A stretch of DNA of 39,719 nt from JBBRHF01 sp038223055 (lineage in GTDB: Bacteria; Actinomycetota; Actinomycetes; JACCUZ01): positions 1-39,719 of the forward strand of contig JBBRHF010000015.1 in assembly GCA_038223055.1 (NCBI GenBank), in the 5' to 3' direction. Positions 23,687 through 31,750 of the stretch are shown here, one piece after another (the first letter of the stretch is position 1; every line of letters begins with the position of its first letter). Under the pieces are notes generated by a model, which had not been told where the DNA came from, searched no databases, and worked only from the letters and a program-made list of their open reading frames with translations. A program made the position numbers and the translations under genes.

Positions 23687-26600
23687 TCAGCTGCAGCCGC
23701 TCGTGCTGCCGCATCCCTCGCAGACGTAGCAACTGCCGGCTGGGCGCATCTTGGTGCCGCAGGACATGCACAGCGGCGCGTCGGACGCGTGTCCTTGCAG
23801 CAGCTCGAGCAGCTCCGCCGAGGACCCCACCTGCGGCGGGGCTGCCTTGACCGTCCCGGCCACGGCTACCCGGCGTTCCGACGCCGGACGTTCGGACACT
23901 GCCCGTTCGCCCGCCGCCCGGTCGCCCGCCGCCCGGTCGCCCGCCGCCCAGTCGCCCGTCGCCCGTTCGCCCGTCGCCCGGTCGGACACGGCCCGGTCGC
24001 GCACCGGTCGTTCCGATGTCGGCGCCGATTGGGCGGAGGTTTCCAGCTCCTCGGACACGTCCTCGTCGTCGTCGGCAAGGTAGGAACCGGTCTCCAGCTG
24101 GCGGGAACGCTCCTGTGCGGAATAGATGCCGTAGGCCGAGCGGGTGTCGAAGTCCAGCTGGTCCAGAGCGAGCCGACGGAAGATGTAGTCCATGATCGAC
24201 TGCGCCATCCGCACATCGGGGTCGTCGGTGAGCCCGGCCGGGTCAAAGCGCATGTTGACGAACTTGGAGACGTAGGTCTCCAGCGGCACGCCGTACTGCA
24301 GGCCGATGGAGATGGCGATCGAGAACGCGTCCATCACCCCGGCCAGGGTCGAGCCCTGCTTGGACATCTTCAGGAAGATCTCGCCGAGACCGTCGTCGGG
24401 GTAGGACGAGGCGGTCATGTAGCCCTCGGCGCCGCCGACGGAAAACGAGGTCATCTCCGCGGGGCGCTTCTTCGGCAGCCGACGCCGGGTCGGGCGGTAC
24501 TCGACCACCGTCTGGACGCCCGGAGCTGGGTCCTCCTCGCTCTTGCCGTCAGACAGCGGCTGCCCGACCTTGCAGTTGTCGCGGTAGACCGCGAGCGCCT
24601 TGAGGCCCAGCTTCCAGCCCTGGAAGTGGACGTCCTCGATCTCCTCCACCGTCGCCGTCTCCGGCAGGTTGACCGTCTTGGAGATCGCGCCGGACAGGAA
24701 CGGCTGCACGGCGGCCATCATCCGCACGTGTCCCATCGGCGCGATCGCCCGCTCCCCCATGGCGCAGTCGAACACCTCGTAATGTTCCTGGCGCAGCCCG
24801 GGCGCGCCGATGATGTGGCCCTTCTCGGCGATGAACTCGACGATCGCCTCGATGGTCTCCTCGGAGTAGCCCATCCGGCGCAGCGCCCGCGGGATCGTCT
24901 GGTTGACGATCTGCATCGAGCCGCCGCCGACCAGTTTCTTGAACTTCACCAGCGAGAAGTCCGGCTCGATGCCGGTCGTGTCGCAATCCATCATGAAGCC
25001 GATGGTGTTGTGGCTCACGAACCCGTTGGCGACGTAGGTCACGTTCTCCGGCACTGACAGGTCGTAGGTCGGCTGGGTGCCGCCGTCCTCGTTGACGGCG
25101 ACCCGCTCGAACAGGCAGTCCGCCGCGGACGGCTGCGCCGGGTCGAACATTGTGGCGTGCTGGCCCTCGCGCAGGCGGACCTCGTGGACGGGTCCGCCCC
25201 AGCCGCCGTCAGTGACGCGGGTCGTGGACGACAGGCCAACCGCGAGCAGGAGGGATCGTACGTCGGCGGCGAACGGCTCAGACGTGGTCGTCATCCTCGG
25301 CACGTCCTGGGGTGCGAAGCCGTCGGCTCCGAGGAGCCCGCGCACGAAGGCGACGTAGATGGTGCGGTCGTTCGTCTCCCGGATCGCGACGGGAACCTGA
25401 GGCGTCCAGCCCTCATCGTCGTGGTCCACACCTGGGCGCTCCTTGGCGAAGCCGGCCGCCCGCCACCACCGGGCGAGGCGCGCCGACGCCAGGAGGATCC
25501 CGCGGTTGCCCTGCTGCCGGCTCACCGTCGGTTCGAGACCGAACAGTCCTTTGGCGAGCAGCCTGATCCGCTCCACGACGTCGAGATCGGTGTCGGCGAC
25601 ACACAACCGCAGGCCGTCGGCGTGCAGGCTGCCGTCGGCCATGAAGTGTCCGACCAGCTCGGCGAGGTCGGGGTCGACCTCGCCGGGAGCGACCATCAGA
25701 CGGTCGCCGGGGTCATGGGCGCGGTCCGGCGCCGGCAGACCTACCCGGCGTGACTCGCCCACGAGGCCCCCGAGTTGGATCGGGACGATGTCCTCGGGCG
25801 CGACCTCGGCCAGCCGCTTCCACGTCCACTGCCCGCTCTGTGGGTCGACGACCTTGATCCGGTGCGCGAGCGTGCCCTCGATGCGGTAGCCACCCTCGGT
25901 CACGACTCGGCGAGTGGGCTCCTCGCCGTTGACGAAGAACTTCGTGGCCGGCTTCGGGCCTTCGTCGGTCGAGACGTCGAAGCCGGCGTCCTGCCACCGC
26001 TCTCCCCATACGTCGCCGAGCTCCGAGAGCCGCATCAGTCCTCGGTCGCTGGGGACCAGGGTGTCCCCGGTCAGGCATCCGGTCGGGGCGAGCACCGAGG
26101 CCTGCGCGTTGCGGTAGCCGAACGCGTCTCCGACCTTGACGACGGCGTCCCACGCCTTAGTCGCCTCCACGTGCACGTCACGGTCCAGCGCACCGACCGT
26201 GCGGATGGCGTCGTGGGCGGCCGCGTGCTTGCGCATCACTCGCTTGTGGGCGGCGCTGTTGCGCGCGTAGCCCGCGTAGGGTCCGACGATGCTGGCCATC
26301 TGGGCGGAGCGGTGGTAGGCGGTCCCGGTCATCAGCGAGGTGATCGATGCCGCGAGGGCGCGCCCACCCTCGCTGTCGTAGCCGTGGCCGGTCGCCATGA
26401 GCAGAGCACCGAGGTTGGCGTAGCCGATGCCGAGCTGGCGGTAGTCCCGCGTCGTGTCGCCGATCGCCTCGGTCGGGAAGTCGGCGAAGCAGATCGAGAT
26501 GTCCATCGCCGTGATGACCAGTTCGACGGTGCGGGCGAACCGCGAGGCGTCGAACGTGTCGTCTTCGCGCAGGAAGCTCAGCAGGTTCAACGACGCGAGG

Positions 26601-29600
26601 TTGCACGAGGAGTTGTCCAGCGACAGGTATTCGCTGCAGTTCGCCACCACCACACCGCTGACGATGTAGGAGTGGTTGCGCGGCTCCGTCAGGTTGTAGG
26701 TCGTCTCGAATCCCTGCGACTCGCGGGAGACCAGACGCACCGTCTCATCGATGGCGTAAAAGTCGTGGTTGTCGATGACCGTGGTGAGCTTGGCCTGCTT
26801 GGCCGCCAGAGTGAAGCCGATCTGCGCGGCGAACTCGCGCAGCGAGCGACCAGTGATGCGCAGGTCGAACGTCGGCCCGTCCGACCCGTAGACGACCTCG
26901 CTGCCGTCCTCGCGGGTGTGGCGGAACGAGCCCTCCTTGGGGGGGCCGGTCCGGTAGATGCGGGCCGCAATGCCGAGCGAGGCAAGCAGTTCCTGAACGC
27001 CCAGCAACAGCTCCTCGGATCGGGCACCGAGACCGACGTACCGGTTGCCCTTGTCGATCTGGTTGACCACCCAGCCATCGGCATCGAAGAGTCCTTGCAG
27101 GAAGGCCACCAGCGCCTCCTCGGGCGCCTCGTAGGCCGACCCGGGAAGGCGCTTCTCGGTGGCCCGCGCGGTCGTGACGCCAAGGCCGCGCAGGAAGGCG
27201 ACCACGTCGCTGTTCGCCGACCGGAGCAGGATCGTTCCGTTGGCCTGGACGCTCGGTTTGGCGTCGAACCCGACCCACCCGGCGAGGAGCTCGGCGTGGC
27301 GGGGCAGCACCTCACGCTGGTCCTGTTCGCTGCCATAGACGGTTGTCGATCTCGTGGCTGTCAGGCATCCGTCGCCGGTGATCCACCCGAGGTAGTGAGC
27401 CAGCTCTTGGTCCCACTTGACCGGCAGAGCCAGCGTTGCGGCCTGACGGGCCACGTCCGCGGCGGTGACTGGCAACGACAGGGAGGACATGGACCGGACG
27501 GCGTACTCGAACGAACGGACCACTTCGTCGGCGGCCTCGAGATCCTCGGCAGGGACCCATCCGCGATTACGGGTCCAGAGTCGGTGGTTCGGTGTGCACC
27601 GCAGACGTGATCCGTCGGAGAAGCGCAGGGCGACAATCTCGTTGTTGCCGGTGACCATGTAGCGCACAGGACGGGTGGCCACCACCCGTGACGTCGGCGC
27701 TTCGCCTGCGGTGACGTCGTTGGTGTAGACGTCGAACGCCTCCCCGGTGGCTGCTCGGGCGACGAGGTCGCCGATCGCGATCAGGCCCTTATCCGTGACC
27801 ACCCGCTGGTCGCCCGGAAAGCACGGATTGGACGCGGTGATTCGCCCTGTTTCAGGGTTCGTGTGCCAGTCGTTGATCGTGTCGTCGTACTGGACGCCCG
27901 GGTCGGCGCACTCCCAGGACGCAACCGCGATCTTGCGCCACAGTTCACGGGCGTCGACGGTGTCAATGATCTCGCCGGAGGCGCGGGCGCGCAGGCCGAA
28001 GTCGGTCCCCTGCTCGACTGCGCGCATGAACTCGTCGGTCACCCGCACCGAGTTGTTGGCGTTCTGGTATTGCACGGACGTGATGTCCTTGCCGCCGAGG
28101 TCCATGTCGAACCCGGCGTCGCGCAGCGCCCGGATCTTGTGCTCCTCCTTGGCCTTGGTCGCCACGAACTCCTCGATGTCTGGGTGGTCAACGTCGAGCA
28201 CGACCATCTTCGCGGCTCGCCGAGTCGCCCCGCCGGACTTGATGGTCCCGGCGCTCGCGTCGGCGCCACGCATGAACGACACCGGGCCGGACGCGGTGCC
28301 GCCGGAGGACAGCAACTCCTTGGACGAGCGGATGCGGGACAGGTTCAGGCCGGCGCCGGAGCCGCCCTTGAAGATCAATCCCTCCTCGCGATACCAGTTC
28401 AGGATCGAGTCCATGGTGTCGTCGACGGCGAGGATGAAGCAGTTGTGCACCCGCAGACTCTGCGAGAGGTACTCCCCGGACTCCGTCTGGATGTCGTAGA
28501 CCGCCAACTCGCCGAGGCTCTCGACGCGGGAGATCTCCAACCGCTGGACATCGAGGGCGGCCCGGCCTGGCAGCTCGAAGCTGCGTTCCAGCTGGGTGGC
28601 CTTGATCGGGTCGATGAAGCCGATCTCGTCGGCGAACAGACGCCGGTCAACGGTGCTCTCGATCCGCACGGTCCAGCTGCCGCCGTCGCGATCGTCGCGC
28701 TTGGACCCGACGCAGGCGAAGATGCCGTGCCGGCTCAGCAGGCCTTGCACACCACGGACGAGTGACTCGCTGACCAGGTCGAGACCGACGAGGGTCGAAC
28801 CATCCCCAGCCGAGACATAGCCGTCGGCCTGGAACAGGCTGCGCAGGTAGGCCGCGACGACCGGCAACGGGGCGCTCGCCAAGCGGGTGGGAGTCGTCCT
28901 GTCCCGGCCGCGGGCGACCAGGTCCCACTGCGCCACGAACGGACGCAAGACCTCCCCGACGAGCCGGGTACGACGGCGGCCCGGCGACCCGTCCTCGGTC
29001 TGGACCGCACTCTCCGTGCGGCGCACGCCCGGGAACACCACGTCGAGCGCGGCGCTCACCCAGGCCAGTTCTGCAACGGTGCCCGTCAACGCCTCGATGG
29101 TGAGGACCTCGTTGGTCAGGGACGCGTCGGTCAGGGACGCGTCGGTCAGGGACTCATCGGACAGGGACTCGTCGGACAGGGACTCATCGGACAGGGACTC
29201 GTCGGCCCCGGCGTCCTGGCCGACGAAGCCGGCGGACTGCAGCCACCCGGCAAGGGCGGCCTCGGCCACGCCGGCCGTCGAGATCTCGGTCTCGCCGAAG
29301 GCGGCGCGACGGTGCCACTCAAGCTGGTCGCCCACGGTCAACGTGCCGGCTGCCACGAACCGCCCAGTCCCCTCGCCTGAGCTCTTCCACACGAGGTGGT
29401 CTCCGGTGACGTCCAGGGTCTGCCCGGACGTGAGGTGCACCCGAAGGACCGACCTGGTCCCGTTGTGCTTCACCGCGACGATCTGGGTCACCCCGTGCGC
29501 GTCGTAGACCTTGTGGCCGATGGCCCGCCGCTCGACGAGCTCGCCGATGGGCACCAGGCCGGCCGGCGTCGAGACCATGGAGTCGTAAGGCTGGCAGGCC

Positions 29601-30067
29601 GAAACCTGCTGCGGGGACGACGTGCCGACGTTGAACCAGACCGGGGAGTTGAACGAGAACACCTGGTGCAGCAGGGCCCACGTCAGCTCGTGCTCGAACA
29701 GCTCGCCATCCTCGGTCGTCGCGAAGTAGCCGTGCTGCTCCCCGGCTGCGCGGTAGGTCTTGACGACGCGGTCGAGAAGCTGCTTAAGGCTCCATTCGCG
29801 GGCGTCGGTGTCGAGTGCTCCGCGGAAGTATTTCGTCGTCACGATCGTGGATGCGTTGACCGACCAGAAGTCGGGGAACTCAACGCCGTGCTGCTCGAAG
29901 ATCTTCTCGCCGGTGCGCCAGTTCTGCTGGACGACGTCGCGCCGCTCCCAGATCACCTCGTCATAGGGGTGCACACCGGCCGTCGTGTGGATGCGCTCGA
30001 TCGTGAGGCCTGCGGCGGGCTTGCCGGCCCTGATGACCCGGGCCTTGTCCTGCGACGTCTCCGTCAT
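23687..30067 (-). CDS. nrdJ: Vitamin B12-dependent (class II) ribonucleoside-diphosphate reductase with three inteins
   Basis: A 2126-residue precursor; removing three inteins leaves about 989 residues, close to NrdJ. It reduces ribonucleotides to deoxyribonucleotides using adenosylcobalamin. Extein landmarks: HQVFSFNSPVWFNVG before intein 1; CFILAVDDTMDSILNWYREEG and GGSGAGLNLSRIRSS after it; ASNP/CSEYLSLDNSSCNLASLN around intein 2; LAPTG/TIGFMMDCDTTGIEPD around intein 3. The active-site Cys of the NPCSEY motif is the first residue after intein 2. The C-terminal end has a CxxC...CxxC cluster (MSCGTKM, CYVCEGCG) after a repeat-rich linker. ATG 30067 follows AAGGAG at 5 bases. It lies 70 bases downstream of nrdR, likely co-transcribed under NrdR control. 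Confidence 0.96.
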   Translation of the reverse strand: MTETSQDKARVIRAGKPAAGLTIERIHTTAGVHPYDEVIWERRDVVQQNWRTGEKIFEQHGVEFPDFWSVNASTIVTTKYFRGALDTDAREWSLKQLLDRVVKTYRAAGEQHGYFATTEDGELFEHELTWALLHQVFSFNSPVWFNVGTSSPQQVSACQPYDSMVSTPAGLVPIGELVERRAIGHKVYDAHGVTQIVAVKHNGTRSVLRVHLTSGQTLDVTGDHLVWKSSGEGTGRFVAAGTLTVGDQLEWHRRAAFGETEISTAGVAEAALAGWLQSAGFVGQDAGADESLSDESLSDESLSDESLTDASLTDASLTNEVLTIEALTGTVAELAWVSAALDVVFPGVRRTESAVQTEDGSPGRRRTRLVGEVLRPFVAQWDLVARGRDRTTPTRLASAPLPVVAAYLRSLFQADGYVSAGDGSTLVGLDLVSESLVRGVQGLLSRHGIFACVGSKRDDRDGGSWTVRIESTVDRRLFADEIGFIDPIKATQLERSFELPGRAALDVQRLEISRVESLGELAVYDIQTESGEYLSQSLRVHNCFILAVDDTMDSILNWYREEGLIFKGGSGAGLNLSRIRSSKELLSSGGTASGPVSFMRGADASAGTIKSGGATRRAAKMVVLDVDHPDIEEFVATKAKEEHKIRALRDAGFDMDLGGKDITSVQYQNANNSVRVTDEFMRAVEQGTDFGLRARASGEIIDTVDARELWRKIAVASWECADPGVQYDDTINDWHTNPETGRITASNPCFPGDQRVVTDKGLIAIGDLVARAATGEAFDVYTNDVTAGEAPTSRVVATRPVRYMVTGNNEIVALRFSDGSRLRCTPNHRLWTRNRGWVPAEDLEAADEVVRSFEYAVRSMSSLSLPVTAADVARQAATLALPVKWDQELAHYLGWITGDGCLTATRSTTVYGSEQDQREVLPRHAELLAGWVGFDAKPSVQANGTILLRSANSDVVAFLRGLGVTTARATEKRLPGSAYEAPEEALVAFLQGLFDADGWVVNQIDKGNRYVGLGARSEELLLGVQELLASLGIAARIYRTGPPKEGSFRHTREDGSEVVYGSDGPTFDLRITGRSLREFAAQIGFTLAAKQAKLTTVIDNHDFYAIDETVRLVSRESQGFETTYNLTEPRNHSYIVSGVVVANCSEYLSLDNSSCNLASLNLLSFLREDDTFDASRFARTVELVITAMDISICFADFPTEAIGDTTRDYRQLGIGYANLGALLMATGHGYDSEGGRALAASITSLMTGTAYHRSAQMASIVGPYAGYARNSAAHKRVMRKHAAAHDAIRTVGALDRDVHVEATKAWDAVVKVGDAFGYRNAQASVLAPTGCLTGDTLVPSDRGLMRLSELGDVWGERWQDAGFDVSTDEGPKPATKFFVNGEEPTRRVVTEGGYRIEGTLAHRIKVVDPQSGQWTWKRLAEVAPEDIVPIQLGGLVGESRRVGLPAPDRAHDPGDRLMVAPGEVDPDLAELVGHFMADGSLHADGLRLCVADTDLDVVERIRLLAKGLFGLEPTVSRQQGNRGILLASARLARWWRAAGFAKERPGVDHDDEGWTPQVPVAIRETNDRTIYVAFVRGLLGADGFAPQDVPRMTTTSEPFAADVRSLLLAVGLSSTTRVTDGGWGGPVHEVRLREGQHATMFDPAQPSAADCLFERVAVNEDGGTQPTYDLSVPENVTYVANGFVSHNTIGFMMDCDTTGIEPDFSLVKFKKLVGGGSMQIVNQTIPRALRRMGYSEETIEAIVEFIAEKGHIIGAPGLRQEHYEVFDCAMGERAIAPMGHVRMMAAVQPFLSGAISKTVNLPETATVEEIEDVHFQGWKLGLKALAVYRDNCKVGQPLSDGKSEEDPAPGVQTVVEYRPTRRRLPKKRPAEMTSFSVGGAEGYMTASSYPDDGLGEIFLKMSKQGSTLAGVMDAFSIAISIGLQYGVPLETYVSKFVNMRFDPAGLTDDPDVRMAQSIMDYIFRRLALDQLDFDTRSAYGIYSAQERSRQLETGSYLADDDEDVSEELETSAQSAPTSERPVRDRAVSDRATGERATGDWAAGDRAAGDRAAGERAVSERPASERRVAVAGTVKAAPPQVGSSAELLELLQGHASDAPLCMSCGTKMRPAGSCYVCEGCGSTSGCS
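23879..24013 (-). repeat. Nine 15-bp units in the NrdJ C-terminal linker
   Basis: Minus-strand translation gives DRAVS, DRATG, ERATG, DWAAG, DRAAG, DRAAG, ERAVS, ERPAS and so on. They sit in the linker between the reductase body and the Cys-rich tail that delivers reducing equivalents. Confidence 0.9.
25007..26077 (-). mobile_element. NrdJ intein 3 (357 residues, LAGLIDADG-type)
   Basis: Inserted between LAPTG and TIGFMMDC. Begins Cys-LTGDTLVPSDRGLMRLSEL; block B is IEGTLAHRIKV; endonuclease blocks LVGHFMADGSL and VRGLLGADGFA; ends TYVANGFVSHN followed by Thr (+1 residue Thr rather than Cys). Looks complete. Confidence 0.93.
26639..27823 (-). mobile_element. NrdJ intein 2 (395 residues, LAGLIDADG-type)
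   Basis: Inserted between ASNP and CSEYLSLDNS, just before the active-site Cys. Begins Cys-FPGDQRVVTDKGLIAIGDL; block B is CTPNHRLWT; the two endonuclease blocks are LGWITGDGCL and LQGLFDADGWV with both Asp present; C-terminal end HSYIVSGVVVAN then Cys. Looks complete and potentially active. Confidence 0.94.
28442..29596 (-). mobile_element. NrdJ intein 1 (385 residues, LAGLIDADG-type, first motif degenerate)
   Basis: Intein between extein residues SA and CFILAV. Starts Cys-QPYDSMVSTPAGLVPIG, block B is VTGDHLVW, ends SLRVHN before Cys. A homing endonuclease domain lies inside, but the first LAGLIDADG-like block reads LAGWLQSAGFV (Asp lost), while the second is LRSLFQADGYV. The 15-bp repeats follow the first block. 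Splicing motifs look intact; endonuclease activity is doubtful. Confidence 0.92.
29115..29204 (-). repeat. Six 15-bp units in NrdJ intein 1
   Basis: Six near-identical units encode DESLS, DESLS, DESLS, DESLT, DASLT, DASLT, located between the two endonuclease motifs of intein 1, in the segment directly after the degenerate first motif. Confidence 0.92.
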
Positions 30068-30137
30068 GTGCACTCCTTCGAAACTCGTGCTATGCCAACG
30101 GTTGTGGGGCTCCGGGCATGCCCCGGAAGGGCAGCGT

Positions 30138-30602
30138 TCAGGGTCCGGTGCGCAGTTCGCGCTCGGCCCGCAACAGGGAGATCTCGGCCTCGAAGTCGGC
30201 CAGCGACTCGAAGCTTCGGTAGACCGAGGCGAACCTCAGGTAGGCCACCTCGTCGAGCTCGCGCAGCGGCTCGAGCACAGCCATGCCGACCTCGTGCGCC
30301 TCGACCTCGGCCGCGCCGCTGGCACGCACCGATTCCTCGACCTGCTGGGCGAGCAAGGCGAGGTCGTCCTCGGTGACGGGGCGGCCCTGGCAGGCCTTGC
30401 GCACCCCCACGAGCACCTTGGTGCGACTGAAGGGCTCGCTGGCGCCCGAGCGCTTGGTCACGGTCAGGGACGCGCTCTCCACCGTGGTGAACCGCCGGCC
30501 GCACTCCGGGCACTGGCGGCGGCGGCGGATCGCCGTGCCGTCCTCGCTGGCGCGGCTGTCGACGACCCGGCTGTCGTCGTGGCGGCAGAAGGGGCAGTGC
30601 AT
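30138..30602 (-). CDS. nrdR: Transcriptional repressor NrdR
   Basis: A 154-residue NrdR that senses ATP/dATP and represses ribonucleotide reductase genes. The N-terminal Zn ribbon is MHCPFCRHDDSRVVDSR (Cys3, Cys6) and CPECGRRFTT (Cys31, Cys34); the ATP-cone follows (VTKRSGASEPFSRTKVLVGVRKACQGRPVTEDDLALLAQQVEE), ending EVAYLRFASVYRSFE. Length is standard. ATG 30602 follows AGGAGGTG at 7 bases. It precedes nrdJ by 70 bases in the same direction. Two NrdR-box-like sites lie 130-180 bases upstream, indicating autoregulation. Confidence 0.97.
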   Translation of the reverse strand: MHCPFCRHDDSRVVDSRASEDGTAIRRRRQCPECGRRFTTVESASLTVTKRSGASEPFSRTKVLVGVRKACQGRPVTEDDLALLAQQVEESVRASGAAEVEAHEVGMAVLEPLRELDEVAYLRFASVYRSFESLADFEAEISLLRAERELRTGP

Positions 30603-30732
30603 GACGGGACACCTCCTCGAGGCATGGCGGGGTAGGGGCTCACGGCTGGTGATGTGGGCTCGCCCAGTGGACGGTGCAGGTGCCCTGTGGACGACGATGT
30701 GAGGCTTCCTGTGGAGAACCAGGCGAAGCTGG

Positions 30733-30748
30733 GGACTACATGTGGATG
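30733..30748. promoter_or_regulatory. NrdR box 1
   Basis: Core CTACATGTGG follows the NrdR consensus CwATATATwG at its conserved positions. Its centre is 32 bases (three helical turns) from the second site, the usual geometry of NrdR operator pairs. Confidence 0.65.
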
Positions 30749-30764
30749 ACTTACAGGGATGTAA

Positions 30765-30780
30765 CTACTAGATGTGGTAA
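30765..30780. promoter_or_regulatory. NrdR box 2
   Basis: Core CTAGATGTGG, differing from box 1 by one base, in the same orientation and 32 bases away. Located about 165 bases before the nrdR start. Confidence 0.65.
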
Positions 30781-30999
30781 CCGTAGGCCGACCGTGCACC
30801 GAGCGCAAGACGGCGGAACCGCCGATCGATGACCCCGGCGGAGTTCACCCGCGGCCACCGGCGCATCGATGCAGGTCAGCGGCCTAGCTCCACGGGGACA
30901 GATCCGGACAAGGCGTGAGACACCTCGTGCTGGTCGGCGTGTCGTGGCGGCCAACGGCGGTCACTCGGCCTGCATGCGGATTGCCAGCGTGTGCCTCGG

Positions 31000-31473
31000 T
31001 CAGCTGTGGGCGGGGACCAGGAGGACCTGTCCGACCCGCAGGGTGCTCGACGAGAGCCCGTTCATCGCCTGGATGCGAACGATCGTGGCCCGAGGGTCGG
31101 CGTCCGGGACGGCGCGCCGCGCGATCTGCCACAGCGTCTGCCCCGACGTGACCGTCACTCGCTCCGCGACGGTTGCGCCTTGGCGCGGCGCCGCGCTGGC
31201 CGGTGCCCGCAGCACCGCGAAGGCAGCCAGCACGACAGTGAGCACCAGGATCGCCGCGACGAGACGGCCCCGAGCGGTCAACCGGACTTGTGTGCGGCCT
31301 GGGATGGCGGAGCGGCCCGCCTCGGTCCCAGAGGCCACAGGTATGGCCGTCACAGGTCGGGTCGCCACGGGCCGACTCCGGACGGTGCGGGTCACCGCGG
31401 GTCGGATCGCGCTCCGCCGGGCCGGGCGGCGGGACAGGCGGGGGGACCCCGCGCCGATGCTCATAGAACTCAT
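31000..31473 (-). CDS. ChiZ/YneA-like membrane-anchored LysM protein, SOS-linked division factor
   Basis: A 157-residue protein with the architecture of M. tuberculosis ChiZ (Rv2719c) and B. subtilis YneA, both encoded divergently from lexA: an Arg-rich disordered cytoplasmic N-terminus (1-70), one transmembrane helix (71-90, LVAAILVLTVVLAAFAVLRA) and a LysM domain (about 105-155, VTSGQTLWQIARRAVPDAD...LRVGQVLLVP). LysM binds peptidoglycan; the homologues block or delay division during DNA damage. ATG 31473 is preferred because GGAGG lies 5 bases upstream; the frame also opens at ATG 31485. An SOS box sits 20 bases upstream. Residues 24-48 contain five 15-bp repeat units. Confidence 0.85.
   Translation of the reverse strand: MSSMSIGAGSPRLSRRPARRSAIRPAVTRTVRSRPVATRPVTAIPVASGTEAGRSAIPGRTQVRLTARGRLVAAILVLTVVLAAFAVLRAPASAAPRQGATVAERVTVTSGQTLWQIARRAVPDADPRATIVRIQAMNGLSSSTLRVGQVLLVPAHS
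31330..31404 (-). repeat. Five 15-bp units in the ChiZ-like N-terminus
   Basis: Minus-strand translation: RPAVT, RTVRS, RPVAT, RPVTA, IPVAS. Diverged units with exact period, within the disordered basic segment. Confidence 0.65.
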
Positions 31474-31492
31474 CAGAGCCTCCATCTCTTGA

Positions 31493-31508
31493 TCGAACTA
31501 CTGTTCGA
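31493..31508. promoter_or_regulatory. SOS box 1 (LexA operator)
   Basis: TCGAACTACTGTTCGA: perfect TCGAAC/GTTCGA arms with a 4-base centre, matching the Gram-positive/actinobacterial LexA box CGAAC-N4-GTTCG. It is 20 bases upstream of the ChiZ-like start. A degenerate half-match (TCGAACGTACAGTCGA) follows at 31509-31524. Confidence 0.9.
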
Positions 31509-31561
31509 TCGAACGTACAGTCGAATGTCTACCGCATCGAGGAAGAAATATCCACAACACG

Positions 31562-31577
31562 TCGAACAGGTGTTTGA
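31562..31577. promoter_or_regulatory. SOS box 2 (LexA operator)
   Basis: TCGAACAGGTGTTTGA, fitting CGAACRNRTGTTYG fully. It is about 175 bases before the lexA start at 31751, on the lexA side of the divergent region. Confidence 0.85.
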
Positions 31578-31750
31578 ACTGACGCCGAAAGATCGCTAAC
31601 GTCAAGGCCTGAACCAAGGACCCCGACCGCAGCCACCAACCGCCGTCAGGACCGAGGCTGGCGCAAGGGTCCGACAAGACCAGATCGAGCGGTTCTCAGG
31701 CCGAGCACGTGGCCCGACCCGCAGACACCGCAGATGAGGGAGGCAGGGCA

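Larger units (their letters stand above)
30603..30999. other. nrdR upstream region; nothing recognised in its distal part
   Basis: Holds the two NrdR boxes at 30733-30780. The remaining 30781-30999 stretch lies between the boxes and the 3' end of the LysM gene and contains no gene or hairpin I can support. Confidence 0.5.

Noticed and set aside
30068..30137. Cobalamin riboswitch before nrdJ
   Set aside because: The gap is only 70 bases and shows no B12-box or expected stems; control appears to be through NrdR.
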